A stretch of DNA of 64,000 nucleotides. Source: Lachnospiraceae bacterium (GTDB lineage: Bacteria; Bacillota; Clostridia; Lachnospirales; Lachnospiraceae). This document shows positions 43,089 through 51,348 of this stretch, piece by piece. Position 1 is the first letter of the stretch; every line of letters begins with the position of its first letter. The stretch lies in contig CABJAM010000010.1 in assembly GCA_902363555.1 (NCBI GenBank), positions 62,001 to 126,000 of the forward strand. Reading direction: 5' to 3'. A program made the translations under genes and the position numbers. The notes beneath the pieces are model-generated. The model had not been told where the DNA came from, did not search any database, and saw only the letters and a list, made by a program, of their open reading frames with translations.

Positions 43089-43170
43089 CGCGAAGCAACG
43101 AGCCACAAAGGCAAGCTTGCTTGCCTTTGTGGCGACTGCCGCGACCCGGCGTTAGCCGGGGTGAGCGAAG
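43089..43170 (+). repeat. Repeat family A, locus 3 (single unit)
   Basis: It has the GCGAAGCAACGA start, hairpin 1 with perfect 15-base arms GCCACAAAGGCAAGC/GCTTGCCTTTGTGGC around TT, GACTGCCGCGA core, hairpin 2 CCCGGC-GTTA-GCCGGG, and a final GCGAAG that would start the next unit. The inner hairpin-1 stem is CAAGC/GCTTG, where locus 1 has GGAGC/GCTCA; both arms changed. Confidence 0.8.
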
Positions 43171-43196
43171 ATATTTGCAAAAGTTTTTCTGGCATA

Positions 43197-43260
43197 TTGA
43201 CAAAGGTTGAAAGGAATGATAATATTTAAGTGGATTGATTCAGTGAACTTATTCATAAAA
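43197..43260 (+). promoter_or_regulatory. Promoter and TetR-type operator (copy 2) of the MFS gene
   Basis: TTGACA (43197-43202), 17 bases, TAATAT (43220-43225). The operator at 43239-43260 has left arm TTCAGTGAAC and right arm ATTCATAAAA, matching 9 and 7 of 10 positions of the perfect copy at 42283, again just downstream of the -10 box. Confidence 0.75.
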
Positions 43261-43280
43261 AATTACAGGAGGGTTTACTC

Positions 43281-44567
43281 GTGAATAAGGTGAACGAAAC
43301 GAAAACAAAGTTGTGGGGAAAACAGCAGGTATGGATAACTTTTTTTGCAGGTGTAATGTTTTTATTTTGCGGCTGTATTGCGGCCGGAAATACGAACACA
43401 GTTTTTCCATATTTTGCCGGAGTTAAGGGCTGGAATATTGCCGGTATGATGTTTATGGTCAGCATCGGCGGCTATGCGTCCGTGGCGGCGAATCTGTTAT
43501 TTGGCCAATGGCTGATGAAAATCGGCGCGAAGCGTATTACGATTATCGGCCTTATTGGCGGCGGATTTTCTGCGCTGCTGATGGGAACGACTCAGAGCCA
43601 GACACTGTTTATGGCAGCGATTGTACTCAACTTTATATTTGCAGGCGCATATCAGGCGGCGGCTATGAATACGCTGCTTACCAACTGGTTCCCAAAAAAG
43701 AAAGGAATCGTTTTCGGGTGGGCGACCATGGGCCTTGTTTTGGCCAATGTTTTATGGGTGCCATATATAACCCGTTTGTTTGATGCTTTTGGGTTAACTG
43801 CAATTTATGTGGTCATTGCGCTGCTCTTTTTTGCTTTTGCCGTGTTGTGTATTTTATTTGTTAAAAACACTCCGGAGGAAGCCGGTGCTTATCCGGACAA
43901 TGATCCTGAAAATCCTGCGGAAATGGCAGCGGCGATGGAATTAATGCGTAATTATAAAAGCGATTTTACCATTGGCCGCTTACTGAAAACAAAACAGACA
44001 TGGCAGTTGACCTTTGGCTGGGGGCTGCCCTGGCTTGGAATGATGGCAATACTCAGTCAATATGTTCCCCGGCTGCTGAGTTTGGGATATTCCATAAATA
44101 CAGCCTCCTTTGTGATGATGATCTCCGGAATCATCGCATTGCCGGCCAGTTGGTTTTTTGGCTTTCTGGATTCTAAAATTGGCTGTAAAAAGGCTTCCCT
44201 GATTCTGGCCGGTGCACTGGTGGTTGCCTGCCTATGCGCGCTGCTCCATGGCACCGGGATGCTGTCGGTGTGGCTCGGCGCTATCTGTCTTGCCATGGGC
44301 CAGGGGGCTCTGGCCAACCTTGTGCCTTCCATGATGGGCACCTGGTTCGGACGTCTGGATTTTGCGGCGGCCAACCGCCTGCTGTTTCCTATGGTGAACA
44401 TTGTGGCGACGTTTGGCATGACACTTGTGGGGATTATTCTGGCGCAGGGAATGTCCTATGATATCATGTATGTGATCTGCGCCGTGTTAACATTCATCGG
44501 ATTTGTAATTATCGTGACCGTGAAGGATGAAATGATTGGGGCAGAAGGTCAATCCGAGCAAATGTAA
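43281..44567 (+). CDS. MFS transporter, oxalate/formate antiporter (OFA)-like
   Basis: This is a 428-residue, 12-segment transporter. It starts at GTG 43281, with AGGAGGG seven bases upstream. GAYQAAAMNTLLTNWFPKKK followed by GIVFGWATMG is the OFA-type segment near helix 5. OFA members exchange or import small organic acids. The shared operator with the NTF2-like gene suggests that the transported compound, or a related one, is the substrate or ligand of that protein. The identity of the compound is unknown. Confidence 0.85.
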   Translation: MNKVNETKTKLWGKQQVWITFFAGVMFLFCGCIAAGNTNTVFPYFAGVKGWNIAGMMFMVSIGGYASVAANLLFGQWLMKIGAKRITIIGLIGGGFSALLMGTTQSQTLFMAAIVLNFIFAGAYQAAAMNTLLTNWFPKKKGIVFGWATMGLVLANVLWVPYITRLFDAFGLTAIYVVIALLFFAFAVLCILFVKNTPEEAGAYPDNDPENPAEMAAAMELMRNYKSDFTIGRLLKTKQTWQLTFGWGLPWLGMMAILSQYVPRLLSLGYSINTASFVMMISGIIALPASWFFGFLDSKIGCKKASLILAGALVVACLCALLHGTGMLSVWLGAICLAMGQGALANLVPSMMGTWFGRLDFAAANRLLFPMVNIVATFGMTLVGIILAQGMSYDIMYVICAVLTFIGFVIIVTVKDEMIGAEGQSEQM

Positions 44568-44639
44568 AATAAATAAATTGACATCCGCTATCTAAGATGA
44601 TAGAATAATCCAAATGAATATGTCTGTTCGACAATAAAA

Positions 44640-44699
44640 GGGCTATATGGTTTTCTGTTTCTGATATAAACAGTGCCATGTAGCCCCTTTTTGTGCGGA
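44640..44699 (+). terminator. Intrinsic terminator of the MFS gene
   Basis: GGGCTATATGG pairs with CCATGTAGCCC (one mismatch), enclosing a second stem, CTGTTT/AAACAG, and is followed by CTTTTTG. Confidence 0.75.
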
Positions 44700-44764
44700 G
44701 CCGGGTGCGTGTACAGGACAAGGATTTCCAAGGGAAATCCTCGACAAATGATGGAGGTGTTTGG

Positions 44765-46090
44765 ATGGATCAAACGTTTATGAAGGAGAAAAAGGTGTTT
44801 CCGCTGGTGCTGGCGATGTCGCTGCCCATGGTTATATCCATGCTGGTGAATTCTTTGTATAATATTGTGGACAGTTATTTTGTGGCTAAGATCAGCGAGG
44901 CTTCGATGACGGCGCTTTCTCTTGTGTTTCCGTTGCAAAATCTGGTGAATGCGGTGGGCGTGGGCTTTGGCATCGGGATCAATGCCGTGATCGCTTATTT
45001 TCTGGGCGCACAGGATACGAAGTCGGCCAATAAGGCTGTTTCCCAGGGAATTGTTTTAAATGCGGTGCATGGCGTGATTTTGAGTGGCGGTTGTATTGTC
45101 GGCGTGCCTTTATTTTTAAGGCTTTTTACATCAGACCCGGAGATCATCCGATATGGCCTGGAATATTCCTATATCGTCTTCGCATTTGCAACGGTGATCA
45201 CGGTGGAGGTCTCCTTTGAAAAGATATTTCAGGCTGTGGGTAAAATGAAGGTGTCTATGATCGGAATGCTCAGCGGATGTATTGTCAATATTATATTGGA
45301 CCCTGTGTTGATATTTGGTCTGGGCTTTATTCCGGCCATGGGAATACGGGGCGCGGCTTTGGCGACGGGCATTGGCCAGATGGTGACGCTGGTTTACTAT
45401 ATCGTTATTTTTAGAAAGGGAAATATTCCTGTGGGATTTAAGCTGGAAAAAGGGATGATGAGCGGCAGGCTCTGTCGAAGGCTGTATGGTGTCGGAACGC
45501 CGGCGGCGCTGAGTATAGCGCTCCCATCCCTGCTTATAACTGCCCTCAATGGGATATTGTCCGAATTTTCACAGATTTATGTGCTGATCCTTGGAATCTA
45601 TTATAAGCTGCAGACGTTTATCTATCTCACGGCCAATGGTATTGTTCAGGGGATACGGCCGCTGATCGGGTACAATTACGGCGCTGGGCGCCTGGACCGG
45701 GTGCGGAGCATACATCGGGTCGCTCTTGGTCTTGGGGCGATGATCATGCTTGTGGGAACGGTTCTGTGTTTTGTATGCCCTGGCCAATTGATCGGACTGT
45801 TTTCTTCAAATGCACAGACGGTGGTGCAGGGGGCGGAGGCGTTGAAGATCATTAGCTGTGGATTTATCGTATCCGCAGTTTCTGTGATGGCTGGCGGTAC
45901 TTTTGAAGGTATGGGAAAAGGAGCGCCATCATTGGCCATATCACTTATACGCTATATTGTAATTATACCGATCGCCTATGTGTTGAGCAGATTCCTTGGG
46001 GCATCCGGTGTATGGCATGCGTTTTGGGTGACGGAGCTGACGGCGGCTGTGATTTCCTGGGTGCTCATGCGTTTCCAAATCGATAAATAG
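44765..46090 (+). CDS. MATE family efflux transporter (4)
   Basis: This is a 441-residue, 12-segment membrane protein starting at ATG 44765, with GGAGGTG upstream. MLVNSLYNIVDSYFVAKISE is the first-helix MATE motif. It is a single-gene unit: a terminator precedes it and a family B palindrome (46114-46142) follows. It is the fourth MATE gene in 25 kb. Confidence 0.92.
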   Translation: MDQTFMKEKKVFPLVLAMSLPMVISMLVNSLYNIVDSYFVAKISEASMTALSLVFPLQNLVNAVGVGFGIGINAVIAYFLGAQDTKSANKAVSQGIVLNAVHGVILSGGCIVGVPLFLRLFTSDPEIIRYGLEYSYIVFAFATVITVEVSFEKIFQAVGKMKVSMIGMLSGCIVNIILDPVLIFGLGFIPAMGIRGAALATGIGQMVTLVYYIVIFRKGNIPVGFKLEKGMMSGRLCRRLYGVGTPAALSIALPSLLITALNGILSEFSQIYVLILGIYYKLQTFIYLTANGIVQGIRPLIGYNYGAGRLDRVRSIHRVALGLGAMIMLVGTVLCFVCPGQLIGLFSSNAQTVVQGAEALKIISCGFIVSAVSVMAGGTFEGMGKGAPSLAISLIRYIVIIPIAYVLSRFLGASGVWHAFWVTELTAAVISWVLMRFQIDK

Positions 46091-46113
46091 GAGGGCCGAA
46101 CTGCCGCCAAAGA

Positions 46114-46142
46114 GTAACATTTCGGCTTGTCCGAACGGTTAC
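46114..46142 (+). repeat. Family B palindrome after the MATE (4) gene
   Basis: GTAACATTTCGG and CCGAACGGTTAC flank the loop CTTGT, the same loop as the perfect copy at 37145-37173. Two stem positions differ, one of them mispaired. Confidence 0.6.
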
Positions 46143-46222
46143 GCCAAATAATAACATTGAAAGTCGGGAAGGTTCCATAGTAAAGTTGTAAGATAGAGCT
46201 ACACAGACAGGAGGTATGAAAC

Positions 46223-47080
46223 ATGGAATGGACAGAATGCATCAGTAAAGCGATCAATTATATTGAGGACAATATGACCGAAGACCTTACGATCGAGGGC
46301 ATAGCAAAGCATGTGGCGGTATCACCGTTTTATTTTCAAAAAGGTTTTGCTATGCTCTGCGGATTTACGGTGGGCGATTACATTAAGAAACGCAGGCTTA
46401 CGCTGGCCGGCAGCGAGCTTGTTTCTACGGACGCCAAAATTATTGATATTGCCTTGAAATATGGGTACGATTCACCGGATAGCTTTACGAAGGCATTTAC
46501 ACGGTTCCACGGTTTGACACCCACGTCTGTACGTAAAGGAGAAGCGATGATAAAGTCATTTGCTCCACTGAAAATCAAACTTACATTACAAGGAGGCTTT
46601 ACGATGGATTACAAGATTGTAAAAAAAGAAGCGTTTGCCGTGATCGGTGTATCAAAGGTGTTTTCGTATGATGAAGCTGGCGCTGCCGTGCCGGGCTTTT
46701 GGGCCGAGTTTGCTCAGACGGGAAAGAGCGAGCGTATATGCAGTTTATATGGTATTTCTATTGATGAAAACATGGAGGGAAATTCGTTTGAATATATGAT
46801 TGCGGATAATTATAATCCGGTCAATGATATTGCCGACGATTTCACCACGAAGGTGATCCCCGAACATACCTGGGCTGTTTTTGCATGCAGGGGCGCGGCG
46901 GCAGATACATTGCCGGATGTGCACAGAAAGATTTTTTCCGAATGGCTGCCCAACTGCCGGGATTATGAGATCGCGGCAGGGTATAATATCGAAATGTACA
47001 GTGACCCGGCGGAATATGCCGGTGGCGTGCAGGATGATGGATATTACTGCGAGATTTGGATTCCTGTGCGGAAGAAATAA
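46223..47080 (+). CDS. AraC-family regulator with GyrI-like effector domain
   Basis: This is a 285-residue regulator. The N-terminal 105 residues are an AraC double helix-turn-helix (LTIEGIAKHVAVSPFYFQKG; IIDIALKYGYDSPDSFTKAF). Residues about 125-285 are a GyrI/SOUL-like ligand-binding domain (YKIVKKEAFAVIGVSKVF; EYAGGVQDDGYYCEIWIPV) like that of Rob and BmrR relatives, which bind drugs. AGGAGG lies before the ATG. It could sense toxic compounds and control the MATE gene before it; that is context only. Confidence 0.9.
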   Translation: MEWTECISKAINYIEDNMTEDLTIEGIAKHVAVSPFYFQKGFAMLCGFTVGDYIKKRRLTLAGSELVSTDAKIIDIALKYGYDSPDSFTKAFTRFHGLTPTSVRKGEAMIKSFAPLKIKLTLQGGFTMDYKIVKKEAFAVIGVSKVFSYDEAGAAVPGFWAEFAQTGKSERICSLYGISIDENMEGNSFEYMIADNYNPVNDIADDFTTKVIPEHTWAVFACRGAAADTLPDVHRKIFSEWLPNCRDYEIAAGYNIEMYSDPAEYAGGVQDDGYYCEIWIPVRKK

Positions 47081-47131
47081 AACATAAGACGGGTGTAGTT
47101 AGTAGTTATATTTAATGAGTTCGGCTAAAAG

Positions 47132-47193
47132 AGGGCCTCTTGGAAATATAAAACATTTAGTGAGTGTTTTATGATTTCCGGGGCCCTTTTTTT
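47132..47193 (+). terminator. Intrinsic terminator of the AraC/GyrI gene
   Basis: AGGGCC pairs with GGCCCT, with further stems GGAAAT/ATTTCC and AAACA/TGTTT inside, then a run of seven T. It is one of the strongest terminators in the window. The rest of the gap up to 47370 shows no gene. Confidence 0.8.
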
Positions 47194-47370
47194 ATTGAGG
47201 GTGATGGAGGCTTAACATTATGGTTTTGGTCTGTACTTTATGAAACAGTAATGATAAAATATAGACATGTTTTAGCGTTAATTATTAAATCTTGCGAAGT
47301 GGATAGGGGAAAATCTGGTGAGCTGAGTATTGATGGAGGTCTGGAGCCAGCTTGAAGGAGTGTAAAGCGG

Positions 47371-48042
47371 ATGTATAACATATTAATAGTAGAAGATGAT
47401 TCAAACATAGCCAAATACATTCAAACCTGCCTGACCATGGGCGGCTATGAGAGTATCATATGTGATGACGGAACCGAGGCCATAGAACTGGCCGGGCGGC
47501 AGTCCTTTGATCTGATCCTGCTGGATATTATGCTGCCGGGAGCGGACGGCTTTGAGGTGATGGAGCATATACGCACCTATGGAACGCCGGTCATATTTTT
47601 GACGGCGATGGAGGATGTTGCGGATAAGGTGAAGGGCTTAAAGCTGGGAGCGGAGGATTATATTGTAAAGCCATTTGAGGTTCTGGAGTTTCTGGCCAGG
47701 TTGGAGGTTGCCCTGCGCCGGAACCACAGGGCGGACGACAACGTGCGGCGTTATGGCGCCATCCTTGTGGATGAGGAAAAGCATCAGGTGCTTAAGGATG
47801 GTGTGCCAGTGCCATTAACACCCAAGGAATTTGAGGTGTTTTTGTATTTTCTTGGACATCCGGATATGGTCATTTCCAGAAGCCGGTTGTTATCCCACAT
47901 TTGGGGATACGATTTTGAGGGGGAAACCCGGACTGTGGATACCCATGTTCAGCAGGTGCGGAAAAAGCTGGAGCTGGGCGGGCGGCTTTTGACGGTGCCC
48001 AAGTTCGGCTACAAGCTGCTGGGGGAGGATACACAGGCATGA
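47371..48042 (+). CDS. OmpR/PhoB-family response regulator
   Basis: This 223-residue regulator has receiver marks VEDDSN, phosphoacceptor LILLDIMLPG and Lys in YIVKPFE, and a winged helix LTPKEFEVFLYFLGHPDMVI and TVDTHVQQVRKKL. GAAGGAG lies upstream. It overlaps the kinase gene by four bases (ATGA), a clear cognate pair. The next operon (50575-55040) is the most likely target. Confidence 0.93.
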   Translation: MYNILIVEDDSNIAKYIQTCLTMGGYESIICDDGTEAIELAGRQSFDLILLDIMLPGADGFEVMEHIRTYGTPVIFLTAMEDVADKVKGLKLGAEDYIVKPFEVLEFLARLEVALRRNHRADDNVRRYGAILVDEEKHQVLKDGVPVPLTPKEFEVFLYFLGHPDMVISRSRLLSHIWGYDFEGETRTVDTHVQQVRKKLELGGRLLTVPKFGYKLLGEDTQA

Positions 48043-49430
48043 AGCTATGGCAAAAGGTATTTTTCCTGACTTTGCCGCTGATGATTTTTGCGGTCAATAT
48101 TATCCCGGGTATACTTTTGGCCGGAAATCATACGGCTACACTGGCGGCTAAACGGGATTCTGTGAAGCGGACCAGTGAGCTTGCGGAAAATATGGCAAGG
48201 CGCAGCCTTGAAAATCTTCTGACTGAGACCGGGCAATATCTGCTCACAGAGTCTCAGGTCCGTGATCGTCTGGCGGATATATCCGTGTCGCTTTCAGACG
48301 ATACCTATGAGGTGTCCATATCGGCAGATATGTTGGCAACTCTTGAAGATAGCCGACTGTATTCGACGATTCGTCTAATAGAGGGGCCTGACAGGAAATT
48401 TATTTACGTGGAAAAACCGCTTCTGCTTGGTGGATTTATGTACCGTCTTATGGTGATGGATGATGTTTCGGAAGATTTTGCGCGTTTTGACCGGGATATC
48501 CAGAGTGTTCAATGGCTGGGCTGTGGCGCTTCCATCGCTATTGCCCTTATTTTGCTGGTGGCGCTGTGGCGGATGCTGCGGCCGGTGAGCGTATTAAATG
48601 CGGCGACCGGACGGATCGCCGGCGGGGATTACCATGAGCGCGTGCCTGTGAAAGGGAATAATGAGCTGGCACAGCTTTCAGACAGCTTTAATAAAATGGC
48701 GGCCTGTGTTGAGGAAAATATAAATCAGACACAGCAGGTTGCCAGCCAGAGGAAATTATTTATTTCCAATATGACGCATGAGTTGAAAACGCCGCTCACC
48801 TCGATTTTAGGATTTGCTGATATTTTAAAAATAAAAAGTCAGGTGACGGATGATGAGCGCCGCGAGTATGCGTCGATTATAAGCGATGAAGCGAACCGGC
48901 TCCGGCTGCTTTCCTCCCGGCTCATGGAGCTGGTGGCATTGGGAGAGGTGGAGCTGGCTTTAAAAACTGAGTATGTGTGCGCCGTCGTCCGGGAAGCCGT
49001 CCGGCATTTGCAGCCGTTGCTGGATAAATATGAGGTCAGTGTTGTATGTGATCTGCATGACTGTATGGCCCCCATAGACCGGGAGCTGTTTTTATCTCTC
49101 GTTAATAATCTGATGGATAATGCATGTAAAGTTTCCATTGGGAAACAAGTGGATCTGCGGCTGTGGGCGGAGGAAGGCAAGGTTTATTTTAGCGTCCGGG
49201 ATTATGGACCGGGTATTGCTCCGGAGCAGCTTCCTTTTGTGACAGACGCTTTTTATATGACTGATAAGGCCCGGAACCGAAAAAATGGCGGGGCAGGTAT
49301 TGGTCTTTCTCTGTGTAAAGCGATTGCCGAGGCTCACCATGGAACCCTTTCCATTTCCAGTACTGTGGGTGAGGGCACTGTGGCGCTTGTGGTATTTTCG
49401 GCAGCAAAGGATGGTGAGAAAAGCCTGTGA
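48039..49430 (+). CDS. HAMP-containing sensor histidine kinase
   Basis: This 463-residue kinase has membrane segments at about 8-28 and 157-178, with an extracytoplasmic sensor of about 125 residues between them. A HAMP domain (RPVSVLNAATGRIAGGDYHE) follows, then HisKA ISNMTHELKTPLTSILGFAD and the ATP-binding domain with NLMDNACKVS, RDYGPGI and GGAGIGLSLCKAI. Its stop overlaps the GTG of the next gene (GTGA), so three genes are translated in tandem. Confidence 0.92.
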   Translation: MKLWQKVFFLTLPLMIFAVNIIPGILLAGNHTATLAAKRDSVKRTSELAENMARRSLENLLTETGQYLLTESQVRDRLADISVSLSDDTYEVSISADMLATLEDSRLYSTIRLIEGPDRKFIYVEKPLLLGGFMYRLMVMDDVSEDFARFDRDIQSVQWLGCGASIAIALILLVALWRMLRPVSVLNAATGRIAGGDYHERVPVKGNNELAQLSDSFNKMAACVEENINQTQQVASQRKLFISNMTHELKTPLTSILGFADILKIKSQVTDDERREYASIISDEANRLRLLSSRLMELVALGEVELALKTEYVCAVVREAVRHLQPLLDKYEVSVVCDLHDCMAPIDRELFLSLVNNLMDNACKVSIGKQVDLRLWAEEGKVYFSVRDYGPGIAPEQLPFVTDAFYMTDKARNRKNGGAGIGLSLCKAIAEAHHGTLSISSTVGEGTVALVVFSAAKDGEKSL

Positions 49431-50386
49431 AGAAGAAAATAATTGTAAAGATTTTGGCTGTACTGCTTTTTCTTGGGATCATCTGTGCAGGTATTGTTAT
49501 CGCTCCGCTGCTTCATAGGATATTGTTTCGGCCGGAGCAGGTCGTCTGGGAACAGGAGGCGCAGGATACACAGCTTGTGCTGGAACAGACCGCGTTTGAA
49601 AGCCGTCTGCTGTATCCATTTTCTGCAATGGAAGTTGGGCTGCATTCCGGGGCTGGGGATGCAGATCTGTTCGATGAGACAGATTCCGTAAATTCGGCCA
49701 AAGCCGCGCCGGCTGCCCTGACGGATGAAGAAATGGAGATTTTTTTGGCAGATATCGCAGTGTATGCGGATGCCTATGAGCGCCTGTTTGAGCTGGCCGG
49801 CAGGACCTATGATGCATCGGTATGGAGCGGGCTGGAAGGCCAGGATGAATTTCAGACGTTGACATTGCTGTCTGTGCAGGCCGACGGCGATGTTCAGGAT
49901 GGCAGCGATGTGCAAAGCGGCTACGATACGCAGAGCGGCCTGGGAGTTCGGCTGCAGATCGCGCTTCGGAATTATGTACCGGTATTTTGCCTGAGTGAGC
50001 CGGCGGCCGGGTTCGATGCGTCTGAGACGGCGGATGGCATGGATTTTCTTCGGGCAGCGCTGTCCGACGCGCCGCAGTATGAACAGCTTCGTGCCTATGT
50101 TGAAAAAATTGATGCTATTTATGAAAGCTTTCCGGAGTTTAGAAATAGGATACTTCAGATATATCAAAAGGGTGGAGATCGAATTTCAGAAAATGAGATG
50201 ATGGGAAATGAAAAAATGTCTTTGTGGGATTACTGTCAGAACACAAAGTGGCAGGTGTTTTCTGCGGGTAACCTGCCCTGTATCGTTTCCATAACAAAGG
50301 ATTTTTCATTGATCATTTTTTACGATCCTGTTCAGGAACAGTTTTGTGGCTTTAATATAGCGCCGAATACAGGACTGTTTTTATAG
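49427..50386 (+). CDS. Membrane-anchored protein of unknown function, coupled to the kinase
   Basis: This 319-residue protein starts at GTG 49427, overlapping the kinase stop. A single N-terminal membrane segment (about 6-30, IIVKILAVLLFLGIICAGIV) is followed by an extracytoplasmic acidic region. Residues about 148-168 hold short repeats of the type D-V-Q-x-G and D-T-Q-S-G. I do not recognise a family. Strict coupling to the two-component genes suggests an accessory sensor or inhibitor of the kinase, which is inference. A terminator follows. Confidence 0.75.
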   Translation: MKKKIIVKILAVLLFLGIICAGIVIAPLLHRILFRPEQVVWEQEAQDTQLVLEQTAFESRLLYPFSAMEVGLHSGAGDADLFDETDSVNSAKAAPAALTDEEMEIFLADIAVYADAYERLFELAGRTYDASVWSGLEGQDEFQTLTLLSVQADGDVQDGSDVQSGYDTQSGLGVRLQIALRNYVPVFCLSEPAAGFDASETADGMDFLRAALSDAPQYEQLRAYVEKIDAIYESFPEFRNRILQIYQKGGDRISENEMMGNEKMSLWDYCQNTKWQVFSAGNLPCIVSITKDFSLIIFYDPVQEQFCGFNIAPNTGLFL

Positions 50387-50418
50387 GATTCCTGCACATC
50401 CGTGCAATTTCGTCGATA

Positions 50419-50468
50419 CCGCAGCAGAGGGCGGCCGTTATGGCCATCTTCTGCTGCGGTAATTTTTT
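50419..50468 (+). terminator. Intrinsic terminator of the two-component operon
   Basis: CCGCAGCAGA (50419-50428) and TCTGCTGCGG (50450-50459) form a perfect ten-base stem with an inner GGCC/GGCC stem, followed by TAATTTTTT and more T-runs. Confidence 0.85.
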
Positions 50469-50574
50469 GCATTTTTTTTGCATTTTTCGGGAGATTCTCT
50501 GTGGTTAGTGCGTGTACAATAACAGAAATCGCACGTTAAGTGCTTAAAATTAAAATAAGCGGAGGAATTTAAGG

Positions 50575-51348
50575 ATGAAAAAAGGAATCTTTAGGATCGT
50601 ATTAGTAAGTTTTTCAATTTTATTGCTGGCTGGCTGTGGGCAAAAGGCTGCAAATAGCAGCAATGCCGGGAATAGCGGGAGCAAAAGTGAAAATGATACA
50701 GTCGGTGGCAGCGCCGGTGACGTATCCGGCAGGCCTGGGGCGGGAGCATCGGATGCGCCGGGCGGCGGCAATGGTGGCAGCGGCGATGCCGCGGACAATC
50801 CTGAGATTTCGTCTGAGGAGCCGAAGTATGCCAATCCGGATAATCTGAAAACCATTTCCGAACCGGTGGAATTTAACGGAGTCGCCTATACCATCAACAG
50901 CGTGGAATTTTCCAAAAGCCTTGACGGACGGGATATTTCCATAATGAATTATTATGACGAGGAGCATGACGGGGATGGTACACTGCTTGGGAATGAAACG
51001 TATATCATTTTAAATATAACGATACAGAATAATTCCGACGGCGCCGTGGAGGAGCTGGTCAACTGGCCCATTGTCAGCATTGATAAAAATGATTACGAGA
51101 TCCGGCAGACGCAAGCGGCGGAGGGGCGTTACGTATGGCCATGGCAGGAGGGGCATACCTTAAGCAACGGCCATCATTTTATTCTTAATCCTGGAGCTTC
51201 GGCTAACTTTGAGGAAATTTATATCATTTATGACAATGAGCTGGGGGATTCGCTTTATTTCAGTCTGGGCGATGTCGGATCGGACTCGGATAGTGCACGT
51301 AATAAATTTATTTCCCTTGGAAATCCTTCGGGTGGTGATGCCAAATGA
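50575..51348 (+). CDS. Lipoprotein with DUF4352-like domain
   Basis: This 257-residue protein has a lipoprotein signal with lipobox LLAGC (Cys about 21). Residues about 23-85 are a Gly/Ser/Ala/Asp-rich linker. The rest is a beta-sandwich-like domain similar to DUF4352 (SEPVEFNGVAYTINSVEFSK; YIILNITIQNNSDG). It is anchored outside the membrane. It overlaps the following permease gene by four bases (ATGA) and heads an ABC operon, so it is probably a substrate-contacting or immunity-type component. Confidence 0.82.
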   Translation: MKKGIFRIVLVSFSILLLAGCGQKAANSSNAGNSGSKSENDTVGGSAGDVSGRPGAGASDAPGGGNGGSGDAADNPEISSEEPKYANPDNLKTISEPVEFNGVAYTINSVEFSKSLDGRDISIMNYYDEEHDGDGTLLGNETYIILNITIQNNSDGAVEELVNWPIVSIDKNDYEIRQTQAAEGRYVWPWQEGHTLSNGHHFILNPGASANFEEIYIIYDNELGDSLYFSLGDVGSDSDSARNKFISLGNPSGGDAK

